Source of the DNA: Planctomycetota bacterium
GTDB taxonomy: Bacteria > Planctomycetota > Phycisphaerae > WQYP01
DNA: 14,800 nucleotides
Assembly (NCBI GenBank): GCA_021785155.1
Contig: JAJYGE010000195.1
Span: 1 to 14,800, forward strand
Direction of reading: 5' to 3'
Part shown: one piece after another, positions 1-6,972 of the stretch
Layout: every line of letters begins with the position of its first letter
How positions within the stretch are numbered: position 1 is the stretch's first letter
Translations under genes and position numbers: made by a program
The notes under the pieces: generated by a model
What the model was told of the DNA's origin: nothing
The model's database searches: none
Seen by the model: only the letters and a program-made list of their open reading frames with translations

Positions 1-1596
1 CGGATTAATCGCCAGATCCGTCAGAGTGCTTAATCCCAACGTGCCTGTGCCGGTGGTAGCACCGTTGACCGGACTGGTGGCATAATCCACCTTAGCCTGC
101 CGAAGCCCACGCCAGGTACGGCCACCATCCTGCGAACTATAGAAGGTCCCGTTCCAAGCTTTATTGCCGATGGCGTACACATGATCCGCATGGTTGGGCG
201 AAATTACTACGCGCAGCATGTTGTCCGCGGGATCTATCCCTTTCGAGCACTTGGTCCACGTTTTACCCCGGTCGTTTGACCTATGCACGCCGTCATGGCC
301 GAATGTGGCGTATATGATATTCTCATCCGTGGGGGCCACGCTTACGCCGGTGGCGTGCCCCGGCGTTTTAAGTTTCCGCCAGGTTTGGCCGCCATCACCG
401 CTCATCAGTACACCGGTGTTTTCCGTCGCCGCCAGTACCAGCCGGGAATCTTTCGCGGCCACAGTTACTGACTGTACGGCGTCGTTCGCCCCGGCACCGC
501 TTTTGCGGCTGACCTTGCGGCTGTTGCCGTAGGTATACGCGATGCGGTCTCGGCTGAAGTCTTTGGCGACTAATCTGGTTTCTCCGCCCCCGGAACGCTT
601 TACGATGAACGTGAAATCCTTAACCATAATGAAAGAACTTTTATCCAGTCCGTTAACGCACACAAAATCGAACCGGTTTACCTTGGGCCAATCCGGTGTG
701 GCCGGCGCATTGGGGTGGCCTTTGGCGCTTTGGGTATCGAGCACAAAGTCGCCGGGACCAAGTACCACTTTTTCCCAGCGTTGCCTGGCAAATAGATCGG
801 CCAACTTTTCGTTCGTGTTATAGCGCACGCCATCCTGCGTGGTCAGGGACACCACGACCCTGCCGGGGACCATGCTCCCGTTGGCCCGGAAAAAAAATTC
901 CAGGCCTTGGCAATGCTTGGAACTGATGGCAGCGGGTGCGGTCATCGGAAACCAAAATCCACCAAACGCCTGCCCGGTCAGGCCGCCAATCTCAATGTCC
1001 ATGACTCCCACCATCGACGCTTTCCCATCAGGGCTATATACCTGTTTCCAGGTTTGTCCGCCGTCTACGCTTTTGCAGATCGTGCCATTGGTGCTGCCGA
1101 CGTATAACACGTTGCTGTTCACGGGATCAACGGCGATGTTGTCCGTGCTGCGGCCACGTTGGGATGTCAGGTTGTACCCCGCCGGTCCGGTCCGGGGCAG
1201 TAATTTCCAATGCTCACCACCGTCGGTGCTTTTGCACAAGCCCTGTTCCGTGCCGGCGAAAACCGTCTGGCTTTTGGGATCCACCGCCAGGGCATAGACG
1301 GCATATCCGGGCAGACCATTGTTGATCAGCCGCCAATTGCGTCCATGGTCTTCGGATTTATAGATGCCCGCGACGTCCCCGCTCATGTAAATCACCCCCT
1401 CCCGGGTCGCGTCAAATACGGTCGCCCAGTAAAATCCTCCGCCACCCCACCCCGCCGGTTGCCAGTGTGTTGGAATCGGCGGGAGGCCCCCGCTCGCGGG
1501 CTTTCCCACAGCCCGGTGATCAATGGCCTTGTCGGCCAGAATCGCTGCTGCAGCGGCCCCCGAATATTTTAATATCGTGCGCCTGGATAGAACCAT
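1..1596 (-). CDS. Tat-exported BNR/Asp-box beta-propeller protein (partial; possible glycoside hydrolase)
   Basis: This reading frame is open from an ATG at 1596 (complement) to the left edge, giving 532 codons with no stop, so the C-terminus is outside the window. The start is supported by an AGAGGAG ribosome site at 1603-1609. Residues 4-10 read SRRTILK, followed by an Ala-rich hydrophobic stretch: a twin-arginine export signal, so the protein should act outside the cytoplasm. Six Asp-box (S-x-D-x-G-x-x-W) motifs are visible near residues 81, 123, 176, 399, 440 and 488, as in BNR, sortilin and GH74-type propellers. Between the third and fourth boxes (about 200-335) lies a segment without Asp boxes, rich in alternating hydrophobic residues, resembling an inserted beta-sandwich or carbohydrate-binding domain. 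GH74-like xyloglucanase, sialidase-like or non-catalytic propeller are all possible; I cannot assign catalytic residues. A structured repeat lies only 44 bp upstream and may have displaced its promoter. Confidence 0.85.
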   Translation of the reverse strand, partial: MVLSRRTILKYSGAAAAAILADKAIDHRAVGKPASGGLPPIPTHWQPAGWGGGGFYWATVFDATREGVIYMSGDVAGIYKSEDHGRNWRLINNGLPGYAVYALAVDPKSQTVFAGTEQGLCKSTDGGEHWKLLPRTGPAGYNLTSQRGRSTDNIAVDPVNSNVLYVGSTNGTICKSVDGGQTWKQVYSPDGKASMVGVMDIEIGGLTGQAFGGFWFPMTAPAAISSKHCQGLEFFFRANGSMVPGRVVVSLTTQDGVRYNTNEKLADLFARQRWEKVVLGPGDFVLDTQSAKGHPNAPATPDWPKVNRFDFVCVNGLDKSSFIMVKDFTFIVKRSGGGETRLVAKDFSRDRIAYTYGNSRKVSRKSGAGANDAVQSVTVAAKDSRLVLAATENTGVLMSGDGGQTWRKLKTPGHATGVSVAPTDENIIYATFGHDGVHRSNDRGKTWTKCSKGIDPADNMLRVVISPNHADHVYAIGNKAWNGTFYSSQDGGRTWRGLRQAKVDYATSPVNGATTGTGTLGLSTLTDLAINP

Positions 1597-1602
1597 GTCG
1601 TA

Positions 1603-1609
1603 CTCCTCT
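1603..1609 (-). promoter_or_regulatory. Ribosome-binding site of the propeller gene
   Basis: On the complement the sequence reads AGAGGAG, ending 6 bp before the ATG at 1596. It fixes the start that gives the twin-arginine signal at the very N-terminus. Confidence 0.7.
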
Positions 1610-1639
1610 GAATTTCTAACCTGAGAATTTTAAATCATC

Positions 1640-1913
1640 CTAGTGCCCTGTTCCATCCGTAATTACGGGTGGATTGGCCTCAAACCGGCCAGATGCCAGG
1701 AGTCGGCGGCGAAAACCGGGTTCGTAAACCCCTTGAGCCGACGCGACGCCGCAGATGGCCGGTTTCAGGCCAACCCTACGGGCGGGGGCCAAGGGGCCGT
1801 GGGCTTTGTCGCTCGTCGTCAACGTATGCATCCATACGCAATCCTCCTCGCTCCGCGCCCACAACTCCTTGGCCCTCCGTCAACCCGTAATTATGGCTGG
1901 AACAGAGCACTAG
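1640..1913. repeat. 274-bp structured repeat element, long form of the 46-bp palindrome
   Basis: The element begins with CTAGTGCCCTGTTCCAT and ends with GGAACAGAGCACTAG, the same termini as the 46-bp palindromes at 12275 and 14633. Inside are two copies of a 17-bp direct repeat, CCGTAATTACGGGTGGA at 1657-1673 and a copy with two changes at 1885-1901, bracketing a 211-bp core. The core folds into two long hairpins. The first pairs 1674-1696 with 1751-1773 (about 20 of 23), with inner stems 1702-1707/1737-1742 and 1718-1722/1727-1731 closed by a CGTA tetraloop. The second pairs 1786-1794 with 1867-1875, 1799-1804 with 1857-1862, and ends in the stem 1823-1828/1833-1838 with a CATC loop. Open frames across it lack coding character. 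It could be a non-autonomous mobile element or a structured RNA gene; the sequence alone does not decide. Confidence 0.75.
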
Positions 1914-2067
1914 AACGGGAAGGCACCTCGCGCGACTTGATATCAACCGAATTCAGCAGGCCCGCGAATCCGATGTGGAAATCCAGGGCCGATAGGGATG
2001 CGTTTGACAGCGTATTTCGTCCTTGTCGTCGCGCGTCACCGGTTCAGGCCCATGGCCGCGTGGGTAA
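1914..2067. other. Intergenic DNA without recognisable features
   Basis: Between the structured repeat and the hairpin that follows the prepilin-like gene I see no supported reading frame or repeat. No convincing -35/-10 pair for the propeller gene was found here. A weak partial candidate (TTGATA near 1940 on the complement) lacks a matching -10. Confidence 0.4.
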
Positions 2068-2093
2068 CACGGGGTGGTTGTCGCCACCCCGTG
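2068..2093 (-). terminator. Hairpin after the prepilin-like gene
   Basis: CACGGGGTGG (2068-2077) and CCACCCCGTG (2084-2093) form a perfect 10-bp stem with a 6-nt loop, 21 bp past the stop codon at 2115. No U-tract follows on the complement, so it is a possible terminator or 3'-end-stabilising hairpin rather than a textbook intrinsic terminator. Confidence 0.5.
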
Positions 2094-2114
2094 ATGTAAA
2101 CACTACCAGCACTT

Positions 2115-3113
2115 TTAATAGTCGTATGGCCCCAAGGGTGGGTATTGGCCATTGCCCAGTGCCGGGTTGATCACATTGAGTATCCGCAGGCCACTGGTGC
2201 CACTGGTGGAAGATCCTGGGGCCGCGTTCATGGCATTATTATTGGGCGAAATAGTCTCAACGTGTCCATCAAAAAATAAGGCATTCGCCACACCCAGCGA
2301 TGTGGCATTCTGCCCATGGCGATAGCGCAGTCCACATTCCCATCCGGTTCCGGACCCGAAGCTGTCAACCTGGGATTGCCCGCCATTCATACCTTCCGGT
2401 GGGATCATGTAGTTGAGATCATTGTAGTCGCTTTGCACCGGCGACCAGGAACTCCAGGTCTGAGCCCATGAGAAATTTGCCCATGCCCGCCCCGAATTCG
2501 CGTAGGAGTTTTGTGAAGCATCTCCAACGGCCAGGCTAAGCGTTGGAGTCTGGACGTTCGAGAGCTTGAAATTTGTAGTATTGATTTTTCCGCCAAGCAA
2601 CCCGTCGTAGAAAAAATAATTGGGGTTGCAGGCGTAGGTGGTGGCGAAATCAGGGGTTCCCGAAAAAGAAGGCTCCGGCCCCCACGAGACCGGGCAACGG
2701 AAAATTCCCTGGAATTGTGCTGCCCAAGTGTAGGCTTGGCCGCCGGCGGCATTATATTGGCTGGGATCGCAGAACTGTATTTCAGGATGGCCCGAGTTGA
2801 AACTATACAGTTCGGTTGCCCATCCGACCACGAATTGCGGCGTGTAGGGCATGCTTGGCCAGAGCGTTGAGTTCGTCTCGACATCAAACGGGATGGCATC
2901 CTCGTAGGTGCTGGAGTACTCATAGAGCATCTGGCCGACGGATCGCAAATTAGAGGCGCATGAAATCGTGACCGCCATCTGTCTGGCTCTGGCCAAGGCC
3001 GGCAGCAACAGCGCGATCAACAAGGCAATGATGGATATCACCACGAGCAGCTCAATGAGCGTAAAACCGCGCCTGGATTTACGAGCCGATCGCAGGAAAC
3101 AGTTGGAAAACAT
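2115..3113 (-). CDS. Prepilin-like protein with type IV pilin methylation signal (332 aa)
   Basis: The start at 3113 has an AAGGAG ribosome site at 3120-3125 and puts the class III signal where it belongs: a basic 16-residue leader ending RRG, then F17-T-L-I-E with Glu at mature position +5 and a hydrophobic helix to about residue 40. A prepilin peptidase would cleave after Gly16. The body is a large, Tyr/Asn/Ser-rich extracellular domain. Near the C-terminus [10 protein letters not shown]...LFFDGHVE resembles the H-X9-DG signature of PVC-group prepilin-like proteins, but 15 residues rather than 9 separate His and Asp, as if 6 were inserted. Such proteins are abundant in planctomycetes; their role (pseudopilus, surface substrate binding) is mostly unproven. 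The gene has its own promoter with an upstream regulator-type direct repeat. The frame stays open far upstream, but a longer start would bury the signal. Confidence 0.9.
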   Translation of the reverse strand: MFSNCFLRSARKSRRGFTLIELLVVISIIALLIALLLPALARARQMAVTISCASNLRSVGQMLYEYSSTYEDAIPFDVETNSTLWPSMPYTPQFVVGWATELYSFNSGHPEIQFCDPSQYNAAGGQAYTWAAQFQGIFRCPVSWGPEPSFSGTPDFATTYACNPNYFFYDGLLGGKINTTNFKLSNVQTPTLSLAVGDASQNSYANSGRAWANFSWAQTWSSWSPVQSDYNDLNYMIPPEGMNGGQSQVDSFGSGTGWECGLRYRHGQNATSLGVANALFFDGHVETISPNNNAMNAAPGSSTSGTSGLRILNVINPALGNGQYPPLGPYDY

Positions 3114-3441
3114 AAATGACTCCTTTCGCTCCATATTATTGGGGACGTTTGAATTGACCGTTGACCCGATGGACGACGGTTTGTCCCGATACATCGGGAT
3201 GGATGTAACGATGCTTGTATTGTTACTCATATTACGCTTTCTTATAACGGAAACCTGTTTTGCAAATCCAATTTTTTCCAACCACAACGGCTGGCATAAT
3301 TGACGCTGATCAGCAGCCCTGAAAAACACTAAATCGGTTGCCCTGACCAACTCCCGGAAAAACCTTTTCCGCCCAAAAGCACCTTTTTTACAATCAGAAT
3401 GGCGAATTTGTTCCGGGCCTTCGCCCTTCCATTCCATAACT
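3114..3441 (-). other. Long 5' leader of the prepilin-like gene
   Basis: The predicted transcript carries about 330 nt before the start codon. It includes a hairpin TCCCGA-TACA-TCGGGA at roughly 3186-3201 and the AAGGAG ribosome site. I recognise no known riboswitch. It stays open in the downstream frame, which I regard as incidental. Confidence 0.4.
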
Positions 3442-3447
3442 GTCTCA

Positions 3448-3475
3448 AGTATAGTCGCCTTGGAGGTCGATTCAA
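3448..3475 (-). promoter_or_regulatory. Sigma70-type promoter of the prepilin-like gene
   Basis: On the complement TTGAAT (3470-3475) and TATACT (3448-3453) are separated by 16 bp. Transcription would start near 3441, giving a leader of about 330 nt. The regulator box lies immediately upstream of the -35 element, as expected for an activated promoter. Confidence 0.6.
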
Positions 3476-3483
3476 TAATGGAT

Positions 3484-3515
3484 AGCGCAAAAATATTTAT
3501 CATTAGCGCAAAAAT
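3484..3515. promoter_or_regulatory. Direct-repeat operator, copy A (candidate XylR/AraC-type site)
   Basis: AGCGCAAAAAT occurs at 3484-3494 and again at 3505-3515, exactly 21 bp apart (two helical turns) in direct orientation. Near-identical pairs occur at 7959-7990 and 9174-9205. The proximal half ends 8 bp from the -35 element. Direct repeats with 21-bp periodicity next to -35 are the arrangement known for AraC at araI1-I2. Confidence 0.65.
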
Positions 3516-3530
3516 ACGCCCGGCGCTTTT

Positions 3531-3648
3531 ATCGGGTTAAGCCGCAGGTGGCAATACCGGTTTCGCCACGCGACGGCAGCGCAGGGTTGCCATGCACTGA
3601 TGAAAACCCTGAATTTTTCTGTGATCTTTACGCAAAAAAGCGGGCCGG
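3531..3648. repeat. Relic copy of the region between operator B and the PEP-CTERM terminator
   Basis: This stretch matches 8005-8127 closely, for example in AGCGCAGGGTTGCCATG and CCTGAATTTTTCTGTGATC, apart from a few substitutions and a gap of about 5 bp. It ends with the first arm of the PEP-CTERM gene terminator (GCGGGCCGGGAA at 3640); the second arm is missing. It suggests a PEP-CTERM gene once lay to the right of the prepilin-like gene and was lost, with a breakpoint near the hairpin centre. Confidence 0.65.
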
Positions 3649-3706
3649 GAAGGGCCTGTGACCGATTCTGCAACGCGGCGGGACCGCCAGCATTTAGGAG
3701 TTGTGG

Positions 3707-3742
3707 GTTAGAAGTTAGAAGTTAGAAGTTAGGAGTTAGAAG
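3707..3742. repeat. Short tandem repeat, unit GTTAGAA
   Basis: About five consecutive 7-bp units occur here, with one AGGAGTTAGAAG variant, and a shorter copy at 3885-3903. There is no coding frame. It resembles a simple-sequence array and could vary in length by slippage. Confidence 0.7.
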
Positions 3743-3755
3743 ACCTTGCGAATTT

Positions 3756-3862
3756 CAAGTTGCTCAAGATGCTCAAGTTCGGGGGCAAGGTGCCCAAGTT
3801 GGGCAAGTTGATGAGAGCGTTGATTTTAGCGGGTTTGGTTCAAGTTGCCCTAGATGCCCAAG
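3756..3862. repeat. Degenerate CAAGTTGCYCAAGATG repeats
   Basis: A 22-bp unit at 3756-3777 recurs at 3841-3862 with three differences, and weaker relatives (AAGGTGCCCAAGTTGGGCAAG) lie between them. Unit boundaries are loose and no open frame follows the period. The block is bracketed by the GTTAGAA arrays at 3707 and 3885, so the whole 3707-3903 stretch looks like one compound non-coding repeat region. Confidence 0.5.
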
Positions 3863-3903
3863 ATGTTTTAACGGGGGGGCATTCAGGAGTTAGAAGTTAG
3901 AAG

Positions 3904-4129
3904 GCAGTTTGGGCGCGGGCGTCGATTTTTTACCGGGTACATAGCGAACTCCATGGCCATACGGAACCATTGATGCGGGCATGTTATTTAATTGTCAAAG
4001 AACAGGGTTCAGCGGGTCTGAACTATTCATCGGGAAAGCTATAGGGTGGCAGTAAGCGGGATAATGAGCAACAGCGCTAAAACGTCAAGGCTTTGGCCAC
4101 GAAAGACCTGGCAGAATTTGTCACAGGCC
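3904..4129. other. Gene-free DNA between relic repeats
   Basis: No reading frame with a ribosome site, family resemblance or clear promoter is visible here. It lies between the short-repeat block and a copy of the upstream region of the neighbouring hydrolase gene, and probably is remnant DNA of a deleted gene. Confidence 0.4.
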
Positions 4130-4236
4130 CTGCTGAAAGTCTCTGATTTTCGCGCATTTTACATAGGCCTCCGGGATACATAACGTGTTGCGCAATGACC
4201 GCGACAGGTTCTACCGCGACCTGCTATGGCGGGCAG
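4130..4236. repeat. 107-bp direct repeat, left copy (downstream of the TIM-barrel/FGE gene)
   Basis: This aligns without gaps to 6574-6680 with about nine substitutions. Both copies share CTCTGATTTTCGCGCA, an imperfect inverted repeat GAAARTC-TCT-GATTTTC, and a CAGGT...ACCTG stem. A neighbouring hairpin here is GCGGGC-AGAT-GCCCGC (4229-4244). The matching copy lies upstream of the gene start at 6508, so the two copies flank that gene in the same orientation. Confidence 0.75.
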
Positions 4237-4327
4237 ATGCCCGCACCACAACATTACGCGGCGCACAACAGAAATTGGATGGCTGTGGTATTGGGGTTTT
4301 CATCAGGTCGGCGTTACGGGGGCGACG

Positions 4328-6508
4328 TTAAGCGTCTACAACGCAACGGAACCCGATCGTGGCGGCGCGGTCTCTTCCGGGGTACATCAGCAACAACCTT
4401 CCGTGGTCCGTCAGCCTGGCCGAGTTTGGGAAATACCACTGCGAACCTTGGGGGTGGTAATAACTGCCGCCGCGGATGATAGCGGAGCGGGTGTGTTCGT
4501 CAATATATTCATCGGTCCACTGCCATATATTTCCGACCATATCCATGACGCCAAACGGGCTGACGCCGTTTGGAAATGCGTCGACGTTGCTGGGAGGGCG
4601 CATCTCCCGTCCCTTATGCGGCGGTGGAACCGCACCCGCATTCCACTGCTTGCCCCAGGGGTAAAGCCGGCCATCTGTGCCCTGGGCCGCGTACTGCCAT
4701 TCCCACTCATGCGGAAGTCGTTTACCGGCCCAGTGTGCGTAGGCGCGGGCGTCTTCCAGGGAAATCCAGGTCACGGGTCTATTTTCCCAGCCTGTCGGAA
4801 AATGTCCTTTTTGCCAATCCCGGAGGAATGCGTGATCCTCCTTCGGATGATAACCTGACGCCACCAGAAATGTTTTGAACTGCCCATTGGTCACCGGATA
4901 ACGATCTATAAAGAAGGGCTTGATAACAATGCGGTGGCGATGATGTCGTCGCGGAGCATCCTCCCATGGATATTGTACATCCACGCCGACACCACGGCCC
5001 TCGATTTCAATTCCAGATACGTTGAAATCAAAGCCTCCGCCCGGAATTTTCACCATGCCCGCCGGCAACACCTTCGCCGGGACGGTGGCCGCGATTTTCA
5101 CCTGATATTGTGGGAGGAATTTCCATTCGTCCGAAAAATCCACCAGCCGCCGTTTTGCCAATGCTTTCATGCCATTGAGGAAGGACCGCAGCGAACGATT
5201 TGCAGCAATCCGCGTTGCCAATACCGCGCCGTAACCGTTGGCTTCCATGTCAAAACTCAGTGCGGCGGAGGTGACACCGTTGATTACACGGATGGCCGGT
5301 ATTAATTCGACACCGTGCCAGAGGTCAAAATACCGCATCAACGGGCGATGTGGTATTTGGATTACCGCTCCCGAAAAGTCGTTGGAGGTCCGGTTAATGA
5401 GCGTCCAAAGCGTTTGTCCGGCCCGGGAAAATTCGCTTGCGAAGACACCATGCCGCAACGTGGGCGAATGCGGTATCCAATCAGGACTGATTAAGAGATG
5501 AGAAAAGGCCCGAAAAATGTCAGCGATGCGACGCAGCGCCTCGGCGTCGCGTGGCGTCAGGCCATTCCAGATTCCAAAGACATTTTCCCAACTCTCGAAG
5601 CCCACGCCGTTGAAGAAGGCGTGTTGCAAATCATCTGTGTGATTGCGCGCCCAACGGTTGCAGATATTGACCATGTGGCGCGTTTCAAGCCATTTATATT
5701 TGCTGACCGCCGGGATAAAACCATAACTCCAGTAACCCCAGGTCATATTGTTCCACTGCAATTCGGCCAAATTGCCCACGCCGAGTTCCGGCTCAAACGC
5801 CAGAATGCGCCCGGTCTGATCCGAGGCTTCGCGATATTCCCTGGGAATGCCGTCCATGGTGTCGCCGTTTACGCCGTCCGCCTCCACCGCCTTGAGTTCC
5901 CCGGCAATGGCGGTCCAAAGCGGCTGGCCTTCATCGCGTGTGCCGTTGTCCCAGGGGTTGAGGGGAAAAAGCACTTTGACGCCGCGCCGGTGGAAATCCG
6001 CCACCATCTTTTGCACTCCGGCAATGCCACCGGGAAGGGCTTTGAGCATTTCAAATTGATTACGATTATCAACGCCCAGATTCGGATAGGTGTGCCAGAT
6101 CAGAACGCTGTCAATCCCGCCGTAGCGCCTTTCCAGGTCATCAAGATAACGATCCACGGTGTATTGGCCATCCGTGGGATTGTAGAAATATCTGTCTTCG
6201 ACCATCATCTGGGGTTGAATGAAACTACCTTGCGTCCATTTGAGTTCAGGGACGCCATATTGGGCACCACTGTAACGGATCTTTTCCAACTGCGCGGATC
6301 TCCATCGCTTCATTGTCGCAAGCCACGTCGAAAATGCTCCGGGTGTGGCTGGTCCAAGGATGGTCTCATGCGTTACATCGAGAGCCTTGGCCCGTGCTGC
6401 TCGCCTGGACGAACGGGCCCCGGTTGAGCGTATCGCGCCTGCTACGGTTGCCGTCGCCGCGATGCAAGTCTTAAGTAGATTTCGCCGCGCAAAAAATTTA
6501 GCCATCAT
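4328..6508 (-). CDS. Tat-exported TIM-barrel glycosidase-like protein with C-terminal FGE/SUMF1-fold domain (726 aa)
   Basis: I place the start at the ATG-ATG pair 6503-6508, 5 bp after GGGG. Residues 8-13 (RRNLLK) plus an Ala-rich stretch form a twin-arginine signal. Residues about 100-345 look like a TIM-barrel hydrolase: YGGIDSVLIWHTYPN, RRGVKVLFPLNPWDNG, ADGVNGDTMDG and AFEPELG sit where strand ends and acidic catalytic residues would be (D216 and E239 are candidates only). A beta-sandwich segment (about 355-435) follows. Residues about 484-726 are an FGE-sulfatase/SUMF1 domain (MVKIPGG, FFIDRYPVTNGQF, GKRLPHEWEWQYAA, VGNIWQWTDEY, IIRGGSYY, IGFRC). The cysteine pair used by true formylglycine-generating enzymes after GGSY is absent (HPQGSQWYFPNS instead), so it probably does not oxidise sulfatase cysteines and may bind or modify something else. 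Probable role: extracellular glycan breakdown. The substrate is unknown. Confidence 0.85.
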   Translation of the reverse strand: MMAKFFARRNLLKTCIAATATVAGAIRSTGARSSRRAARAKALDVTHETILGPATPGAFSTWLATMKRWRSAQLEKIRYSGAQYGVPELKWTQGSFIQPQMMVEDRYFYNPTDGQYTVDRYLDDLERRYGGIDSVLIWHTYPNLGVDNRNQFEMLKALPGGIAGVQKMVADFHRRGVKVLFPLNPWDNGTRDEGQPLWTAIAGELKAVEADGVNGDTMDGIPREYREASDQTGRILAFEPELGVGNLAELQWNNMTWGYWSYGFIPAVSKYKWLETRHMVNICNRWARNHTDDLQHAFFNGVGFESWENVFGIWNGLTPRDAEALRRIADIFRAFSHLLISPDWIPHSPTLRHGVFASEFSRAGQTLWTLINRTSNDFSGAVIQIPHRPLMRYFDLWHGVELIPAIRVINGVTSAALSFDMEANGYGAVLATRIAANRSLRSFLNGMKALAKRRLVDFSDEWKFLPQYQVKIAATVPAKVLPAGMVKIPGGGFDFNVSGIEIEGRGVGVDVQYPWEDAPRRHHRHRIVIKPFFIDRYPVTNGQFKTFLVASGYHPKEDHAFLRDWQKGHFPTGWENRPVTWISLEDARAYAHWAGKRLPHEWEWQYAAQGTDGRLYPWGKQWNAGAVPPPHKGREMRPPSNVDAFPNGVSPFGVMDMVGNIWQWTDEYIDEHTRSAIIRGGSYYHPQGSQWYFPNSARLTDHGRLLLMYPGRDRAATIGFRCVVDA

Positions 6509-6573
6509 TAATTCCCCGGAAACCTTTCTCGGTAACTCAGACATACAGGCGCACCATGCAACCGTCCGGCGGC

Positions 6574-6680
6574 CTGCTGAAAATCTCTGATTTTCGCGCA
6601 ATTTCCATAGGCCTCCGGGGTACATAACGTGTTGCACAATGACAGCGACAGGTTCCACCGCGACCTGCCATGGTGGGCAG
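6574..6680. repeat. 107-bp direct repeat, right copy (upstream of the TIM-barrel/FGE gene)
   Basis: This is the partner of 4130-4236, lying 65 bp upstream of the gene start, so on the complement it probably contains promoter or leader sequence. It includes the perfect inverted repeat GAAAATC-TCT-GATTTTC (operator-like or hairpin) and ATTGCGCG on the complement, which resembles only a half-site of the AGCGCAAAAAT boxes. The hairpin beside it has changed to GGGCAGG-ATG-CCTGTCC, keeping a stem despite substitutions. Confidence 0.7.
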
Positions 6681-6900
6681 GATGCCTGTCCCGCCAACAT
6701 CGCTGCGGGGTAACCGTTCACTGCTTTTCGGCCTTCCCAGCTCCGTATCCGTTCAGGGCGGTGCTGCTGCCGTACGTTCGTGGCTCGGACTACCGCTCCG
6801 TGTGGTGGGCAAGCAAGAAACGTCGTGCGTGAACGGCCCCCGAATTTCATCAGCTCACGCCAAGGGTGCCCGCGCCCAAATGGCTGCACGCGGTTTGACC
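6681..6900. other. Gene-free upstream region of the TIM-barrel/FGE gene
   Basis: A frame in phase with the hydrolase stays open through here up to 6889, but it lacks a ribosome site and would put the Tat signal deep inside the protein. No clear -35/-10 pair is visible in this GC-rich stretch. Confidence 0.4.
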
Positions 6901-6937
6901 AAAAAGCGGGCCGGGAAAGCTTTCCTTCCCGGCCCGC
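6901..6937 (-). terminator. Intrinsic terminator of PEP-CTERM gene 1
   Basis: GCGGGCCGGGAA pairs with TTCCCGGCCCGC (6906-6937), forming a 12-bp GC-rich stem. On the complement it is followed by five Ts (6905-6901). It lies 35 bp past the stop codon. Confidence 0.9.
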
Positions 6938-6972
6938 AGGACGAACGTGTTGACCTGACTCCAGTCGCGGAT

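Noticed and set aside
1640..2170. Overlapping reading frames through the structured repeat on both strands
   Set aside because: The frames follow hairpin arms, lack ribosome sites and show biased, low-complexity composition. They are by-products of the repeat.
3114..3503. In-frame extension of the prepilin-like gene to an ATG at 3503
   Set aside because: It would put the prepilin signal about 145 residues into the protein, and its ATG lies upstream of the predicted transcription start, inside the operator.
5498..6427. Long plus-strand frame (309 codons) opposite the hydrolase gene
   Set aside because: The complementary frame encodes clear TIM-barrel and FGE motifs; the plus-strand translation has no family features and no ribosome site.
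6574..6680. Full regulator box upstream of the TIM-barrel/FGE gene
   Set aside because: Only a half-site-like ATTGCGCG is present; the 21-bp-spaced second half is missing.
6509..6889. Longer N-terminus of the TIM-barrel/FGE gene
   Set aside because: It runs through the 107-bp repeat, has no ribosome site and displaces the Tat signal from the N-terminus.
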